A DNA stretch of 64,000 nucleotides from Balanoglossus misakiensis (Eukaryota; Hemichordata). Shown here piece after piece: positions 25,385 to 38,519 of the stretch. The notes under the pieces were generated by a model. That model searched no databases and had not been told where the DNA came from. It worked only from the letters and a program-made list of their open reading frames with translations. Numbering within the stretch: the stretch's first letter is position 1; each line of letters opens with the position of its first letter. The position numbers were made by a program, and so were the translations under genes. Location of the stretch: the NCBI GenBank assembly GCA_040954595.2, contig CM082590.2, forward strand, positions 1,984,001 through 2,048,000, written 5' to 3'.

Positions 25385-25625
25385 ACCTTCAAATTTTGAG
25401 GGCTGGAACACCTAATTACCAGGTTAACCAATAGAGCCAGAAGTCTTGTTTTTCATTTTACGCTGATTATTTTGGAAGAAAAAAATTGTTGACAATTTTG
25501 GGTGAGCTCTTGGTGACCTTTGATCAGCTTTCCTATTTACATAGCAGATACAGCATTGGCACTCTCTGGTATCCATAGGAACTGCTTTGACCTAGCCAAT
25601 GTTGGTTTCACCTTAATTGCACCGC
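25385..25625. repeat. Array-flank unit, copy C (highly diverged)
   Basis: Shares an ordered set of words with copies A and B: GGAACACCTAATTA, GGTTAACCAATA, GAAGTCTTGTTTTTC, GCAGATACAGCATTGGC and GAACTGCTTTGACC. Gaps and substitutions are many. It is the oldest of the three copies. Confidence 0.65.
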
Positions 25626-25689
25626 AGTATGTTGGTTTGGGCGGGCTTGCCACATTAATCCTATCATTATCATTGATTTTATTGATTTC

Positions 25690-25820
25690 ATGTTTTTAAT
25701 TCTTTCATTCTTTTTTTTTTCTGTAGGTCCCACCGGTACTCTTCTTCTTCTCTCTCTCTCTTTCTTTTTTTCTTTTTTCCTCTTCTTTCTTTTCTCTTTT
25801 TTTTTCTTTTTTCCCTGTAG
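25690..25820. repeat. Polypyrimidine tract
   Basis: About 130 bp of almost pure T and C on the plus strand, including CT-dinucleotide runs near 25,750. A shorter related tract lies at 26,155-26,190. Low-complexity sequence; triplex formation is possible but not shown. Confidence 0.9.
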
Positions 25821-25849
25821 GCCCCAATGGTAACACCATAATCAACCTA

Positions 25850-26345
25850 CTAACGTAAAATTTGATGGATGGAGAGGCAGAGTGTCAACCATAGTCAACC
25901 TACTAATATAAACTTTGATGGATGGATGGAGCGGAGCGTCAACCATAGTCAACCTACTAATATAAACTTTGATGGATGGATGGAGGCGGAGCGTCAACCA
26001 TAGTCAACCTACTAATATAAACTTTGATGGATGGATGGATGGAGGGGAGCGTCAACCATGGTCAACCTACTAAAATATAAACTTTGATAGATGGATGGTG
26101 CCGCGGAGCGTCAACTTAAATGATGGAGAAGTGGAAGGATGGAGAAGTGGAGTTTTTTTCTCTGTTTTTTCCTCTTTTTTTCTGTAGGGCTCACTGGTAA
26201 CACCATAATCAACCTACTAACGTAAAATTTGATGGATGGATGAAGCGGCGTGTCAACCATAGTCAACCTACTAATATAAACTTTGATGGATGGATGGGAC
26301 GGAGCGTCAACCTAAAGGATGGAGAAGTGGAAGAATGGAGAAGTG
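25850..26345. repeat. ~55-bp minisatellite
   Basis: The word GTCAACCATAGTCAACC recurs at 25,884, 25,939, 25,993 and 26,051 and again near 26,251, separated by variable runs of GATGGATG and GGAGCG. The period is 54-58 bp, and a polypyrimidine interruption splits the array. No gene seen. Confidence 0.88.
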
Positions 26346-26379
26346 GAGTTTCAACATAATATCCTATTGACCGAAATTA

Positions 26380-27000
26380 TTAGTTAGAGTAATATAGACA
26401 TAACAGCAATGGCTTTGTGCAGGGTATGATAATAGGTTCTGAAATGTGTATGGTATAATAACGGTGAACAAATTTGAATTTGGTTTAATAAAAGGGTTAA
26501 AAATGTGATGATGGTTTTATGGTAAAATTGGAGTGTACACAGGTTATAAAGGGGTAACAGTGGTTGCTTGTATGAAGGGAATGATAATAGGGTAACAAAT
26601 GTGACTAGTATAAAAAATGTATAATAACGGGTTCATAATATGATGATGGCTTGTGTACACAGGTTATAATGGGTATATGAATGAGAAGGGTATAATAATG
26701 GTAATAGGGTAACAAATGTGACTGGTATAAAAAGGTATAATAACGGGTTCATAATATGATGATGGCTTGTGTACACAGGTTATAATGGGTATATGAATGA
26801 GAGGGGTATAATAATGGTAATAACTGTGTCAGGTTTAATAAGGGTAACAATTGTGCAAGGGTATAATAACGATTAATAATTGTGGTGATGGCTTATGGTG
26901 ATATTAAGTATAAAAGGGTGTTTGATATTGATGGTGATGATAAAGGTATAATAATGATAAATCGTTAAATAAGTGTCCACGGTCTAATAATCATGTTGGT
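26380..27000. repeat. ~117-bp tandem repeat of GGTATAATAA-rich sequence
   Basis: GGGTAACAAATGTGACT occurs at 26,590 and 26,707 (117 bp apart) within matching sequence. Looser copies, marked by ATAATAACGG and ACACAGGTTATAA, continue on both sides. A related stretch lies at 37,671-37,940 on the far side of the 195-bp array. Confidence 0.8.
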
Positions 27001-27961
27001 TCATTCATTGGTTAATGTGAATATTTTATGAATAACATGCTATTATTTCTCAGATAGATAATACTCGTCAGCATCGTTATTCGGTGGAATTTCTAGCAAC
27101 GGTACCCGTGATTGTATTCGCGCATCGACACATTGTACGCGACAGACATGCAGAAAATGTTAGCACAATGTTAGGTTAGCTTAACCTCCCCACCCCATCC
27201 AAATTCCAAATTTAGCTTAGATCATGGGGTGAGAGGAGGAGAGGACAGTTTTTTTCCCTCTTTTGTAATTGGTATGAGGTTTTTTAACTGCCCTTTAGGC
27301 GCGTAAATTAAATATGTTATCATACATGTAGCGTTATCTTGCTTTATTTTAAAACAATTGTGAATGCGCTCTGCAAGATTATGTACACGATAGTGTGTTA
27401 TATAATGCTAAGGTAAAAGTAAACTTAACCCACTAACCCATCACAATATTGTGTGCATAATTAGCAGATGCTATTTTGACTGGCCCATTGTTCAACCAAA
27501 TGACACCTTGTTTCAAAAAGAGCTGAAACTATATTGGTTAATTTCTTTCAGTTTAACCACATGACACATTGCTTCAAACTGGCCTGCAAGATATGCTACT
27601 TGAACTCCCCCCCCCCCCCCCCCCCACCCCCAACAAAAATAAATTAGGGATTAATCACTCGCTATATTATGAACATTCACATGAAAATTATGCAACCAAA
27701 TTAAAGGTATGCTGGAGGCGTCTTCTGATGTCAGGTGGTTCAAATCCACCGATACCTAAGCTGGAAACATAACTTTTCATTGGTGTTCATATATGGCGAA
27801 TAAAACACGCATATTCGTATTATCATTTTTCAGAAATGAACGAATTGAATAAGATTCTTTTCGATATGTCACTATAAACTTTAATCCCATTTCACCCACT
27901 TTACTCAAAATGTAATGTTTAAATAGCAAAGAAGTAATCACTAAACTTTGACACCGGGGTT
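27001..27961. other. Mixed unique sequence left of the 195-bp array
   Basis: Contains a 48-bp landmark at 27,171-27,218 (with CCTCCCCACCCCATCC) that recurs at 37,981-38,028, a 19-base C run at 27,607-27,625, and the tRNA-like fold at 27,705-27,757. No convincing protein-coding gene. Confidence 0.7.
27705..27757 (+). ncRNA. tRNA-like 53-nt fold (truncated tRNA pseudogene or tRNA-derived fragment)
   Basis: A perfect T-arm, GGTGG/TTCAAAT/CCACC (27,734-27,750), is followed without a gap by GATACCT. This pairs with AGGTATG at 27,705-27,711 at six of seven acceptor-stem positions. GGTTCAAATCC at 27,737-27,747 matches the B-box promoter consensus. Only 22 bases lie between the acceptor 5' strand and the T-arm, far too few for both D- and anticodon arms, and I cannot form a normal anticodon arm. 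It is most likely a deleted tRNA copy or a SINE-head fragment. Function is doubtful. Confidence 0.4.
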
Positions 27962-28859
27962 TAAAATGCATACAGGGATACTAAAAGTTGACTGAAAATC
28001 CCTGGGTTAATACGTGGCCAAAAGCACTGTAATTTGACATTTATAATGCTACCGTGACACTAAATCTGATTCTTTGCATCAGGGTAAATTGTGAAGCAAG
28101 CTTGATGATGCATCATGATAGATGATGTTTCAAGCCCTTCACATTGACATTGGAATATAACGCATATGGGGATTGAAAGTTAATTGTAATTCCCCAGGTT
28201 AATACTTGGCCAAAAGCACTGTAATTTAAAATTGCTAATGCAATGGTGACATTGAATGTGATTCTTTGCATTAGGGGAAATGGCGTAGCAAGCCTAATGG
28301 TGCATCAGAGTAGATGGTGATGCAAGCTCTGCACTTTGACATAGGTATTTAATGCACATGCATGGGTATTTAATGTTGACTGTAAATCATCAGGTTAATA
28401 CGTGGCCATAAGCACTGTAATTTGACATTGCTAATGCAACGATGATATTGAATCTGATTCTTTGCATCAGGGTTAATGGCATTGCAGGCTTGATGATGCA
28501 TCCCGGTAGATAGTGAGGCAAACACTTCACTTTGACATGGGTATTTAATGCATGCGCATTGATATCTAAAGTTGACTCTAAATCCAAGGTTAATACATGG
28601 CCAAATGCACTGTAATTTTAAATTACTAATGCAAGGGTGACATTGAATATGGGTAAATGGTGAAGGAAACGTGATGATGCATCAGGATAGATGGTGTTTC
28701 AAGCCCTTCACATTGACTTTTGAATATAATGCATATGGGGATTTAAAGTTGATTATAAATCCCTAGGTTAATACATGGCCAAAAGCACTTTTATTTGACA
28801 TTGCTAATGCAACAGTGACATTGAATCTGATTCTATGCATCAGGGTAAATGGCAAAGCA

Positions 28860-31800
28860 AGCTTAATGATGCATCAGGACAGATGGTGTTTCAAGCCCTT
28901 CACATTCACATTGGAATATATCGAATATGGGGATTTAAAGTTGACTGTAAATCCTCAGGTTAATACGTGGCCATAAGCACTGTAATTTGACAGTGCTAAT
29001 GCAATGGTGACATTGAATCTGATCATATGCATCAGGGTAAATGGCGATGCAGGCTTGATGATGCATCACGGTAGATAGTGATGCAAACAGTTCACTTTGA
29101 CATGGGTTTAAATGGATATGGGGATTTCAAGTTGATTACAAATCCCTGGGTTAATACGCGTCCAAAAGCAATGTAATTTGACATTGCTAATGAAATGGTG
29201 ACATTGAATGTAATTCTTTGCATTAGGGGAAATGGCTAAGCAAGCTTAAAGATGCATCGGAGTATATGGTGATGCAAGCTATGCACTTTGACATACAAAT
29301 TTAATGCATATGCATGGGTATTTAATGTTGACTGTAAATCCCCAGGTTAATACGTGGCCAAAAGCACTGTAATTTGACATTGCTAATGCTACTGTGACAC
29401 TAAATCTGATTCTTTGCATTAGGGTATATTGTGAAGCAAGCTTGATGATTCATCAGGATAGATGGTGTTTCAAGCCCTTCACATTGACATTGGAATATAA
29501 CGCATATGGGGATTTAAAGTTGATTATAAATACCCAGGTTAATACATGGCCAAAAGCACTGTAATTTAAAATTGCTAATGCAATGGTGACATTGAATGTG
29601 ATTCTTTGCATTAGGGGAAATGGCGTAGCAAGCCTAATAGTGCATCAGAGTAGATGGTGATGCAAGCTCTGCACTTTGACATAGGTATTTAATGCATATG
29701 CATGTGTATTTAATGTTGACTATAAATCCTCAGGTGAATACATGGCCATAAGCACTATAATTTGACATTGCTAATGAAATGGTGACACTGAATCTGATTC
29801 TTTGCATCAGGGCAGATTGTGAAACATGCTTGATGATGCATTAGGGTCAATAGTGATGGAAACACTGCACTATGACATGGGTATTTAATGCATACGCATT
29901 GATATTTACAGTTGACTGTTAATCCCTAGGTTAATACACGGCCAAAAGCACTGTAATTTAAAATTACTAATGCAAGGGTGACATTGAATATGGGTAAATG
30001 GTGAAGCAAACGTGATGATGCATCAGGATAGATGGTGTTTCAAGCCCTTCACATTGACTTTTGAATAAAATGCATATGGGGATTTAAAGTTGATTGTAAA
30101 TCCCTAGGTTAATACATGGCCAAAAGCAATTTTATTTGACATTGCTAATTGAACGATGGCATTGAATCAGATTCTTTGCATCAGGGTAAATGGCGATGCA
30201 AGCTTGATGATGCATCACGGTAGATAGTGATGCAAACACTTCACTTTGATATGGGTATTAAATGCATATGGGGATTTCAAGTTGATTACAAATCCCTGGG
30301 TTAATACATGGCCAAAAGCACTGTAATATGACATTGCCAATGCTACTGTGATACTAAATTTGATTCTTTGCATCAGGGTTAATGGTGAAACAAACTTGAT
30401 GATGCATCAGGATAGATGGTCTTTCAAGCCCTTCACATTGACATTGGAATATAACGCATATGGGGATTTAAAGTTGATTGTAAATACCCAGGTTAATACA
30501 TGGCCAAAAGCACTGTAATTTAAAATTGCTAATGCAATGGTGACATTGAATGTGATTTTTTGCATTAGGGGAAATGGCGTAGCAAGCCTAATGGTGCATC
30601 AGAGTAGATGGTGATGCAAGCTCTGCACTTTGACATAGGTATTTAATGCACATGCATGGGTATTTAATGTTGACTGTAAATCATCAGGTTAATACGTGGC
30701 CATAAGCACTATAATTTGACATTGCTAATGCAACGATGACATTGAATCTGATTCTTTGCATCAGGGTAAATGGCGATGCCTGCTTGATGATGCATCCCGG
30801 TAGTTAGTGATGCAAACACTTAACTTTGACATGGGTATTAAATGCATATGGGGATTAAAAGTTGACTGAAAATCCCTGGGTTAATACAAGTCCTAAAGCA
30901 CTGAAATTTGACACAGCTAATACAATGGTGACATTGAATGTGATTCCTTGCATTAGGGGAAATGGCGTAGCAAGCCTAATGATGCATCAGTGTAGATGGT
31001 GATCCAAGCTCTGCGCTTTGACATACGTATTTAATGCATATGCATGGGTATTTAATGTTGACTGTAAATCCCTAGGTTAATACATGGCCATAAGTACTGT
31101 AATTTGACATTGCTGATGCTACTGTGATACTAAATCTGATTCTTTGCATCAGGGAAAATGGTGAAGCAGGCTTGATGATGCATCAGGATAGATGGTGTTT
31201 CAAGCCCTTCACATTGACATTGGAATGTAATTCATATGGGGATTTCAAGTTGATTATAAATCCCTAGGTTAATACATGGCCAAAAGCAATTTTATTTGAC
31301 ATTGCTAATTGAACGATGGCATTGAATCAGATTCTTTGCATCAGGGTAAATGGCGATGCAAGCTTGATGATGCATCACGGTAGATAGTGATGCAAACACT
31401 TCACTTTGTCATGGGTATTAAATACATATGGGGATTTCAAGTTGATTACAAATCCCTGGGTTAATACATGGCCAAAAGCACTGTAATTTGACATTGCTAA
31501 TACAATGGTGACATATAATGCATATGGGGATTTCAAGTTGATTATAAATCCCTAGGTTAATACATGGCCAAAAGCACTTTTATTTGACATTGCTAATGCA
31601 ACAGTGACATTGAATCTAATTCTATACATCAGGGTAAATGGCGAAGCAAGCTTAATGATGCATCAGGACAGATGGTGTTTCAAGCCCTTCACATTCACAT
31701 TGGAATATATATCGAATATGGGGATTTAAAGTTGACTGTAAATCCTCAGGTTAATACGTGGCCATAAGCACTGTAATTTGACAGTGCTAATGCAATGGTG

Positions 31801-32400
31801 ACATTGAATCTGATCCTATGCATCAGGGTAAATGGCGATGTAGGCTTGATGATGCATCACGGTAGATAGTGATGCAAACAGTTCACTTTGACATGGGTTT
31901 AAATGGATATGGGGATTTCAAGTTGATTACAAATCCCTGGGTTAATACGCGTCCAAAAGCAATGTAATTTGACATTGCTAATGAAATGGTGACATTGAAT
32001 GTAATTCTTTGCATTAGGGGAAATGGCTAAGCAAGCTTAAAGATGCATCGGAGTATATGGTGATGCAAGCTATGCACTTTGACATACGTATTTAATGCAT
32101 ATGCATGGGTATTTAATGTTGACTGTAAATCCCCAGGTTAATACGTGGCCAAAAGCACTGTAATTTGACATTGCTAATGCTACTGTGACACTAAATCTGA
32201 TTCTTTGCATTAGGGTATATTGTGAAGCAAGCTTGATGATGCATCAGGATAGATGGTGTTTCAAGCCCTTCACATTGACATTGGAATATAACGCATATGG
32301 GGATTTAAAGTTGATTGTAAATACCCAGGTTAATACATGGCCAAAAGCACTGTAATTTGACATTTATAATGCTACCGTGACACTAAATCTGATTCTTTGC
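28860..32400. repeat. ~2.79-kb segmental duplication inside the 195-bp array
   Basis: Sequence around 28,868-29,560 (marker ACATTCACATTGGAATATAT, then GGGTTTAAATGGATATGGGG, then ACGCGTCC) recurs in the same order from about 31,659, an offset of about 2,790 bp. The private markers show duplication of a block of about 14 monomers. Confidence 0.8.
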
Positions 32401-34020
32401 ATCAGGGTAAATTGTGAAACAAACTTGATGATGCATCAGGATAGATGGTGTTTCAAACCCTTCACATTGACATTGGAATATAACGCATATGGGGATTTAA
32501 AGTTGATTGTAAATACCCAGGTTAATACATGGCCAAAAGCACTGTAATTTAAAATTGCTAATGCAATGGTGACATTGAATGTGATTCTTTTTATTAGGGG
32601 AAATGGTGTAGCAAGCCTAATAGTGCATCAGAGTAGATGGTGATGCAAGCTCTGCACTTTGACATAGGTATTTAATGCATATGCATGTGTATTTAATGTT
32701 GACTATAAATCCTCAGGTGAATACATGGCCATAAGCACTATAATTTGACATTGCTAATGAAATGGTGACATAGAATGTGATTCTTTGCATTAGGGAAAAT
32801 GGCGTAGCAAGCCTAATGATGCATCAGTGTAGATGGTGATCCAAGCTCTGCGCTTTGACATACGTATTTAATGCATATGCATGGGTATTTAATGTTGACT
32901 GTAAATCCCTAGGTTAATACATGGCCATAAGTACTGTAATTTGACATTGCTGATGCTACTGTGATACTAAATCTGATTCTTTGCATCAGGGAAAATGGTG
33001 AAGCAGGCTTGATGATGCATCAGGATAGATGGTGTTTCAAGCCCTTCACATTGACATTGGAATGTAATTCATATGGGGATTTCAAGTTGATTATAAATCC
33101 CTAGGTTAATACATGGCCAAAAGCAATTTTATTTGACATTGCTAATTGAACGATGGCATTGAATCAGATTCTTTGCATCAGGGTAAATGGCGATGCAAGC
33201 TTGATGATGCATCACGGTAGATAGTGATGCAAACACTTAACTTTGACATGAGTATTTAATGCATATGCATGGGTATTTAATGTTGACTGTAAATCCCCAT
33301 GTTAATACGTGGCCAAAAGCACTGTAATTTGACATTGCTAATGCTACCGTGACACTAAATCTGATTCTTTGCATTAGGGTATATTGTGAAACAAACTTGA
33401 TGATGCATCAGGATAGATGGTGTTTCAAGCCCTTCACATTGACATTGGAATATAACGCATATGGGGATTTAAAGTTGATTGTAAATACCCAGGTTAATAC
33501 ATGGCCAAAAGCACTGTAATTTAAAATTGCTAATGCAATGGTGACATTGAATGTGATTCTTTTTATTAGGGGAAATGGTGTAGCAAGCCTAATAGTGCAT
33601 CAGAGTAGATGGTGATGCAAGCTCTGCACTTTGACATAGGTATTTAATGCATATGCATGTGTATTTAATGTTGACTATAAATCCTCAGGTGAATACATGG
33701 CCATAAGCACTATAATTTGACATTGCTAATGAAATGGTGACATTGAATGTGATTCTTTGCATTAGGGAAAATGGCGTAGCAAGCCTAATGATGCATCAGT
33801 GTAGACGGTGATCCAAGCTCTGCGCTTTGACATACGTATTTAATGCATATGCATGGGTATTTAATGTTGACTGTAAATCCCTAGGTTAATACATGGCCAT
33901 AAGTACTGTAATTTGACATTGCTGATGCTACTGTGATACTAAATCTGATTCTTTGCATCAGGGAAAATGGTGAAGCAGGCTTGATGATGCATCAGGATAG
34001 ATGGTGTTTCAAGCCGTTCA
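32260..34020. repeat. ~972-bp (five-monomer) higher-order repeat in the 195-bp array
   Basis: AATGGTGACAT followed by an AGAATGTGATTC-type sequence occurs at 32,761 and 33,733. The neighbouring ATGCATGTGTATTTAATG and GTGATCCAAGCTCTGCGC variants repeat at about the same offset. The match ends near 34,015, where the second copy changes to GCCGTTCAATTTAACATTGC. Confidence 0.8.
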
Positions 34021-37000
34021 ATTTAACATTGCAATATTATGCATAAGGGGATTTAAAGTTGATTGTAAACCCCAAAGTTAATACATAGCCAAAAGCACTG
34101 TAATATGACATTGCTAATGCTACTGTGATACTAAATTTGATTCTTTGCATCAGGGTTAATGGTGAAACAAACTTGATGATGCATCAGGGTAGATGGTCTT
34201 TCAAGCCCTTCACATTGACATGGGAATATAATGCATATGGGGATTTAAAGTTGATTGTAAATCGCCAGGTTAATACATGGCCAAAAGCACTGTAATTTAA
34301 AATTGCTAATGCAATGGTGACATTGAATGTGATTCTTTGCATTAGGGGAAATGGCGTAGCAAGCCTAATGGTGCATCAGAGTAGATGGTGATGCAAGCTC
34401 TGCACTTTGACATAGGTATTTAATGCATATGCATGGGTATTTAATGTTGACTATAAATCCTCAGGTTAATACGTGGCCATAAGCACTATAATTTGACATT
34501 GCTAATGCAACGATGACATTAAATCTGATTCTTTGCATCAGGGTAAATGGCGATGCCTGCTTGATGATGCATCCCGGTAGATAGTGATGCAAACACTTAA
34601 CTTTGACATGGGTATTAAATGCATATGGGGATTAAAAGTTGACTGAAAATCCCTGGGTTAATACAAGTCCTAAAGCACTGAAATTTGACACAGCTAATAC
34701 AATGGTGACATTGAATGTGATTCTTTGCATTAGGGAAAATGGTGTAGCAAGCCTAATGATGCATCAGTGTAGATGGTGATCCAAGCTCTGCGCTTTGACA
34801 TACGTATTTAATGCATATGCATGGGTATTTAATGTTGGCTGTAAATCACTAGGTTAATACATGGCCATAAGTACTGTAATTTGACATTGCTGATGCTACT
34901 GTGATACTAAATCTGATTCTTTGCATCAGGGAAAATGGTGAAGCAGGCTTGATGATGCATCAGGATAGATGGTGTTTCAAGCCCTTCACATTGACATTGG
35001 AATGTAATTCATATGGGGATTTCAAGTTGATTATAAATCCCTTGGTTAATATGTGGCCGAAAGCACTTTTATTTGCCATTGCTAATGCTATGGTGACACT
35101 AAATCTGATTCTTTGCATCAGGGAAAATGGTGAAGCAAGCTTGATGATACATCCGTATAGTTGGTGTTTAAAGCCATTCAATTTAACATTGCAATATAAT
35201 GCATAAGGGGATTTAAAGTTGATTGTAAACCCCCAAGTTAATACATAGCCAAAAGCACTGTAATTTGACATTGCTAATGCTACTGTGATACTAAATTTGA
35301 TTCTTTGCATCAGGGTTAATGGTGAAACAAACTTGATGATGCATCAGGGTAGATGGTCTTTCAAGCCCTGAACATTGACATGGGAATATAATGCATATGG
35401 GGATTTAAAGTTGATTGTAAATCGCCAGGTTAATACATTGACAAAAGCACTGTAATTTGACATGGCTAATGCTACTGTGATACTAAATCTGATTTTTGCA
35501 TCACGGTTAATGGCGAAACAAACTTGATGATGCATCAGGAGAAATGGTGATGGAGACACTGCACTTTGACATGCGTATTTAATGCATATGCACTGATGTT
35601 TAAAGTTGACTGTAAATCGCCAGGGTAATACGTGGCCAAAAGCACAGTAATTTGACATTGCGAATGTAACAGTGACATTTAATCTGATTCTTTGCATTAG
35701 GGCTAATGGCGAAGCACGCTTGATGATGCATTACTGTAGATAGTGATGCAAACACTTCGCTTTGACATGGATAAAAAGCATATGGGGATTTCAAGTTGAT
35801 TATAAATCCTGAGGTTAATACATGGCCAAAAGCACTGTAATTTGACATTGCTAATGCAATGGTGACATTGAATCTGATTCTTTGCATCAGTGTAAATGGC
35901 GAAGTATGCTTGATGATGCATCATGGTAGATTGTGATGCAAACACTTCGCTTAGAAATAGGAATAAAATACATATGGGGATTTCAAGTTGATTACAAATC
36001 CCTGGGTTAATACATGGCCAAAAGCACTGTAATTTGACATTGCTAATACAACGGTGACATTTAATCTGATTCTTTGCATCAGGGCAAATTATGAAGCAAG
36101 CTTAATGATGCATCGGAGTATATGGTGATGCAAGCTATGCACTTTGACATACAAATTTAATGCATATGCATAGGTATTTAATGTTGACTGTAAATCCCAA
36201 GGTTAATACGTGGCCAAAAGCACTGTAATTTGACATTGCTAATGCTACTGTGATACTAAATTTGATTATTTGCATCAGGGTTAATGGTGAAACAAACTTG
36301 ATGATGCATCAGGGTAGATGGTCTTTCAAGCCCTTCACATTGACATTGGAATATAACGCATATGGGGATTTAAAGTTGATTGTAAATCCCCAGGTTAATA
36401 CATGGCCAAAAGCACTGTAATTTAAAATTGCTAATGCAATGGTGACATTGAATGTGATTCTTTGCATTAGGGGAAATGGCGTAGCAAGCCTAATAGTGCA
36501 TCAGAGTAGATGGTGATGCAAGGTCTGCACTTTGACATAGGTATTTAATGCATATGCATGTGTATTTAATGTTGACTATAAATCCTCAGGTGAATACATG
36601 GCCATAAGCACTATAATTTGACATTGCTAATGAAATGGTGATACTGAATCTGATTCTTTGCATCAGGGCAGATTGTGAAACATGCTTGATGATGCATTAG
36701 GGTCAATAGTGATTGAAACACTGCACTATGACATGGGTATTTAATGCATACACATTGGTATTTACAGTTGACTGTGAATCCCGAGGTTAATACATGGCCA
36801 AAAGCACTGTAATTTAAAATTACTAATGCAAGGGTGACATTGAATATGGGTAAATGGTGAAGCAAACGTGATGATGCATCAGGATAGATGGTGTTTCAAG
36901 CCCTTCACATTGACTTTTGAATAAAATGCATATGGGGATTTAAAGTTGATTGTAAATCTCTAGGTTAATACATGGCCAAAAGCAATTTTATTTGACATTG

Positions 37001-37599
37001 CTTATTGAACGATGGCATTGAATCAGATTCTTTGCATCAGGGTAAATGGCGATGCAAGCTTGATGATGCATCACGGTAGATAGTGATGCAAACACTTCAC
37101 TTTGACATGGGTATTAAATGCATATGGGGATTTCAAGTTGATTACAAATCCCTGGGTTAATACATGGCCAAAAGCACTGTAATTTGACATTGCTAATGCT
37201 ACCGTGACACTAAAGCTGATTCTTTGCATTAGGGTAAATTGTGAAGCAAGCGTGATGATGCATCAGGATAGATGGTGTTTCAAGCCCTTCACATTGACAT
37301 TGGAATATAATGCATATGGGGATTTAAAGTTGATTGTAAATACCCAGGTTAATACATGGCCAAAAGCACTGTAATTTAAAATTGCTAATGCAATGGTGAC
37401 ATTGAATGTGATTCTTTGCATTAGGGGAAATGGCGTAGCAAGCCTAATGGTGCATCAGAGTAGATGGTGATGCAAGCTCTGCACTTTGACATAGGTATTT
37501 AATGCATATGTATGGGTATTTAATGTTGACTATAAATCATCAGGTTAATACGTGGCCATAAGTACTGTAATTTGACATTGCTAATGCTTTCAATACATG

Positions 37600-38060
37600 T
37601 TCCCTGTGGGGTGTTGAAGGATGCAGTAACAGATTAATAATTGGTTGTGATTGCTTTTGCTAGAATTGGGTTAACAGCAATGGCTGGTCTAAAGGGTATG
37701 CTAATATGTTCATAAATGTGAATTGTATAATAAAGGGGAACACATATGAATGTTTAATAAAAAGGTTACAAATGTGATAATTGTTGGTAAAATTTAACTG
37801 TACATAGGTTATAAATGGTTAACAGCATTTGCTTGTATGAAAGGTATGATCATAGGGTAACAACTGAGAATGGTATAAAAATGTCTAATAGTAGGTTTAT
37901 AATAAGATGATTGCTTGTGTTCACAGGTTACAGTGGGTAAATGACGTAATGTCATAATGTTAAATCTAAACGACTATATGCTAGGTTAGCTTTACCTCCC
38001 CACCCCGTCAAAATTCCAAATTTAGCTTGCTGGGACATTTTAGGGTAGTACCAATTCGGA
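37600..38060. repeat. Right-hand flank of the 195-bp array, related to the left-hand flank
   Basis: From ACAGCAATGGCT (37,671) to AATTCCAAATTTAGCTT (38,028) the sequence follows the left flank at 26,402-27,218 in the same orientation and order, with an internal segment missing. Shared words include GTATAATAA, CACAGGTTA and TTAGCTTTACCTCCCCACCCC. No gene seen. Confidence 0.82.
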
Positions 38061-38089
38061 AACTTTCATGGTTCATTCATTGAACCAAA

Positions 38090-38515
38090 TACTGGATTTG
38101 ACACACTGTGTCTGGGGTGGGTAAAGCATGGTGAAATGTTGGCGTTAAACTTTAACCAGACAGGTCACATGAAAGGAAGATTTTATCATTTGAGTTCGAT
38201 GACATACATGATAAGATATGTCAGTTTTTACACCTTTTTTTGCAGACGTATATGCTGATGTATTTTTTTCCATTGGACACAGTAGGCAAAGTCCTGTCTG
38301 TGTTTAAAATGATACCCTGATCACACACAGTGAGAAATGTCAGCCTTTGACTACCATGTTAAATTATCTATTTTATGCATTGTTAATCATGCACTGTGAT
38401 GTTTACTGCAGGTAAATTTTTTCCCCTGTGGAAACTTACTATGCTTTGAATACATGTTCCCTAATGGGGTGTTGAAGGATACAGTAGGATCTGTTTCTGT
38501 AGCAACTGATTTTTC
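38090..38515. repeat. Interspersed unit D, copy 1
   Basis: About 420 bp starting TTTGACACACTGTGTCTGG and ending near TGTTTCTGTAGCAACTGA. It recurs at 40,370-40,800 (offset about 2,281) and in part at 41,060-41,310. It immediately precedes the first block of the palindromic satellite. Confidence 0.85.
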
Positions 38516-38519
38516 TGAA

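Larger units (their letters stand above)
27962..37590. repeat. ~195-bp satellite array (about 49 monomers)
   Basis: Monomers of 192-196 bp run from GGTTAATACGTGGCC to the same word again; starts include 28,006, 28,198, 28,394, 28,589 and 28,959. Two monomer types are mixed. One carries TTTCAAGCCCTTCACATTGAC and ATATGGGGATTTAAAGTTG; the other carries GATGCAAGCTCTGCACTTTG and a GGTATTTAATGTTGAC region with ATGCATATGCAT. Nearly all monomers hold the palindrome TGATGCATCA or a near variant. Some monomers are shortened by about 17 bp. Open frames inside are repeat artefacts. Confidence 0.96.

Noticed and set aside
34901-35945. 80-117-codon frames in the 195-bp satellite
   Set aside because: They are repeat artefacts with no conservation of frame between monomers.
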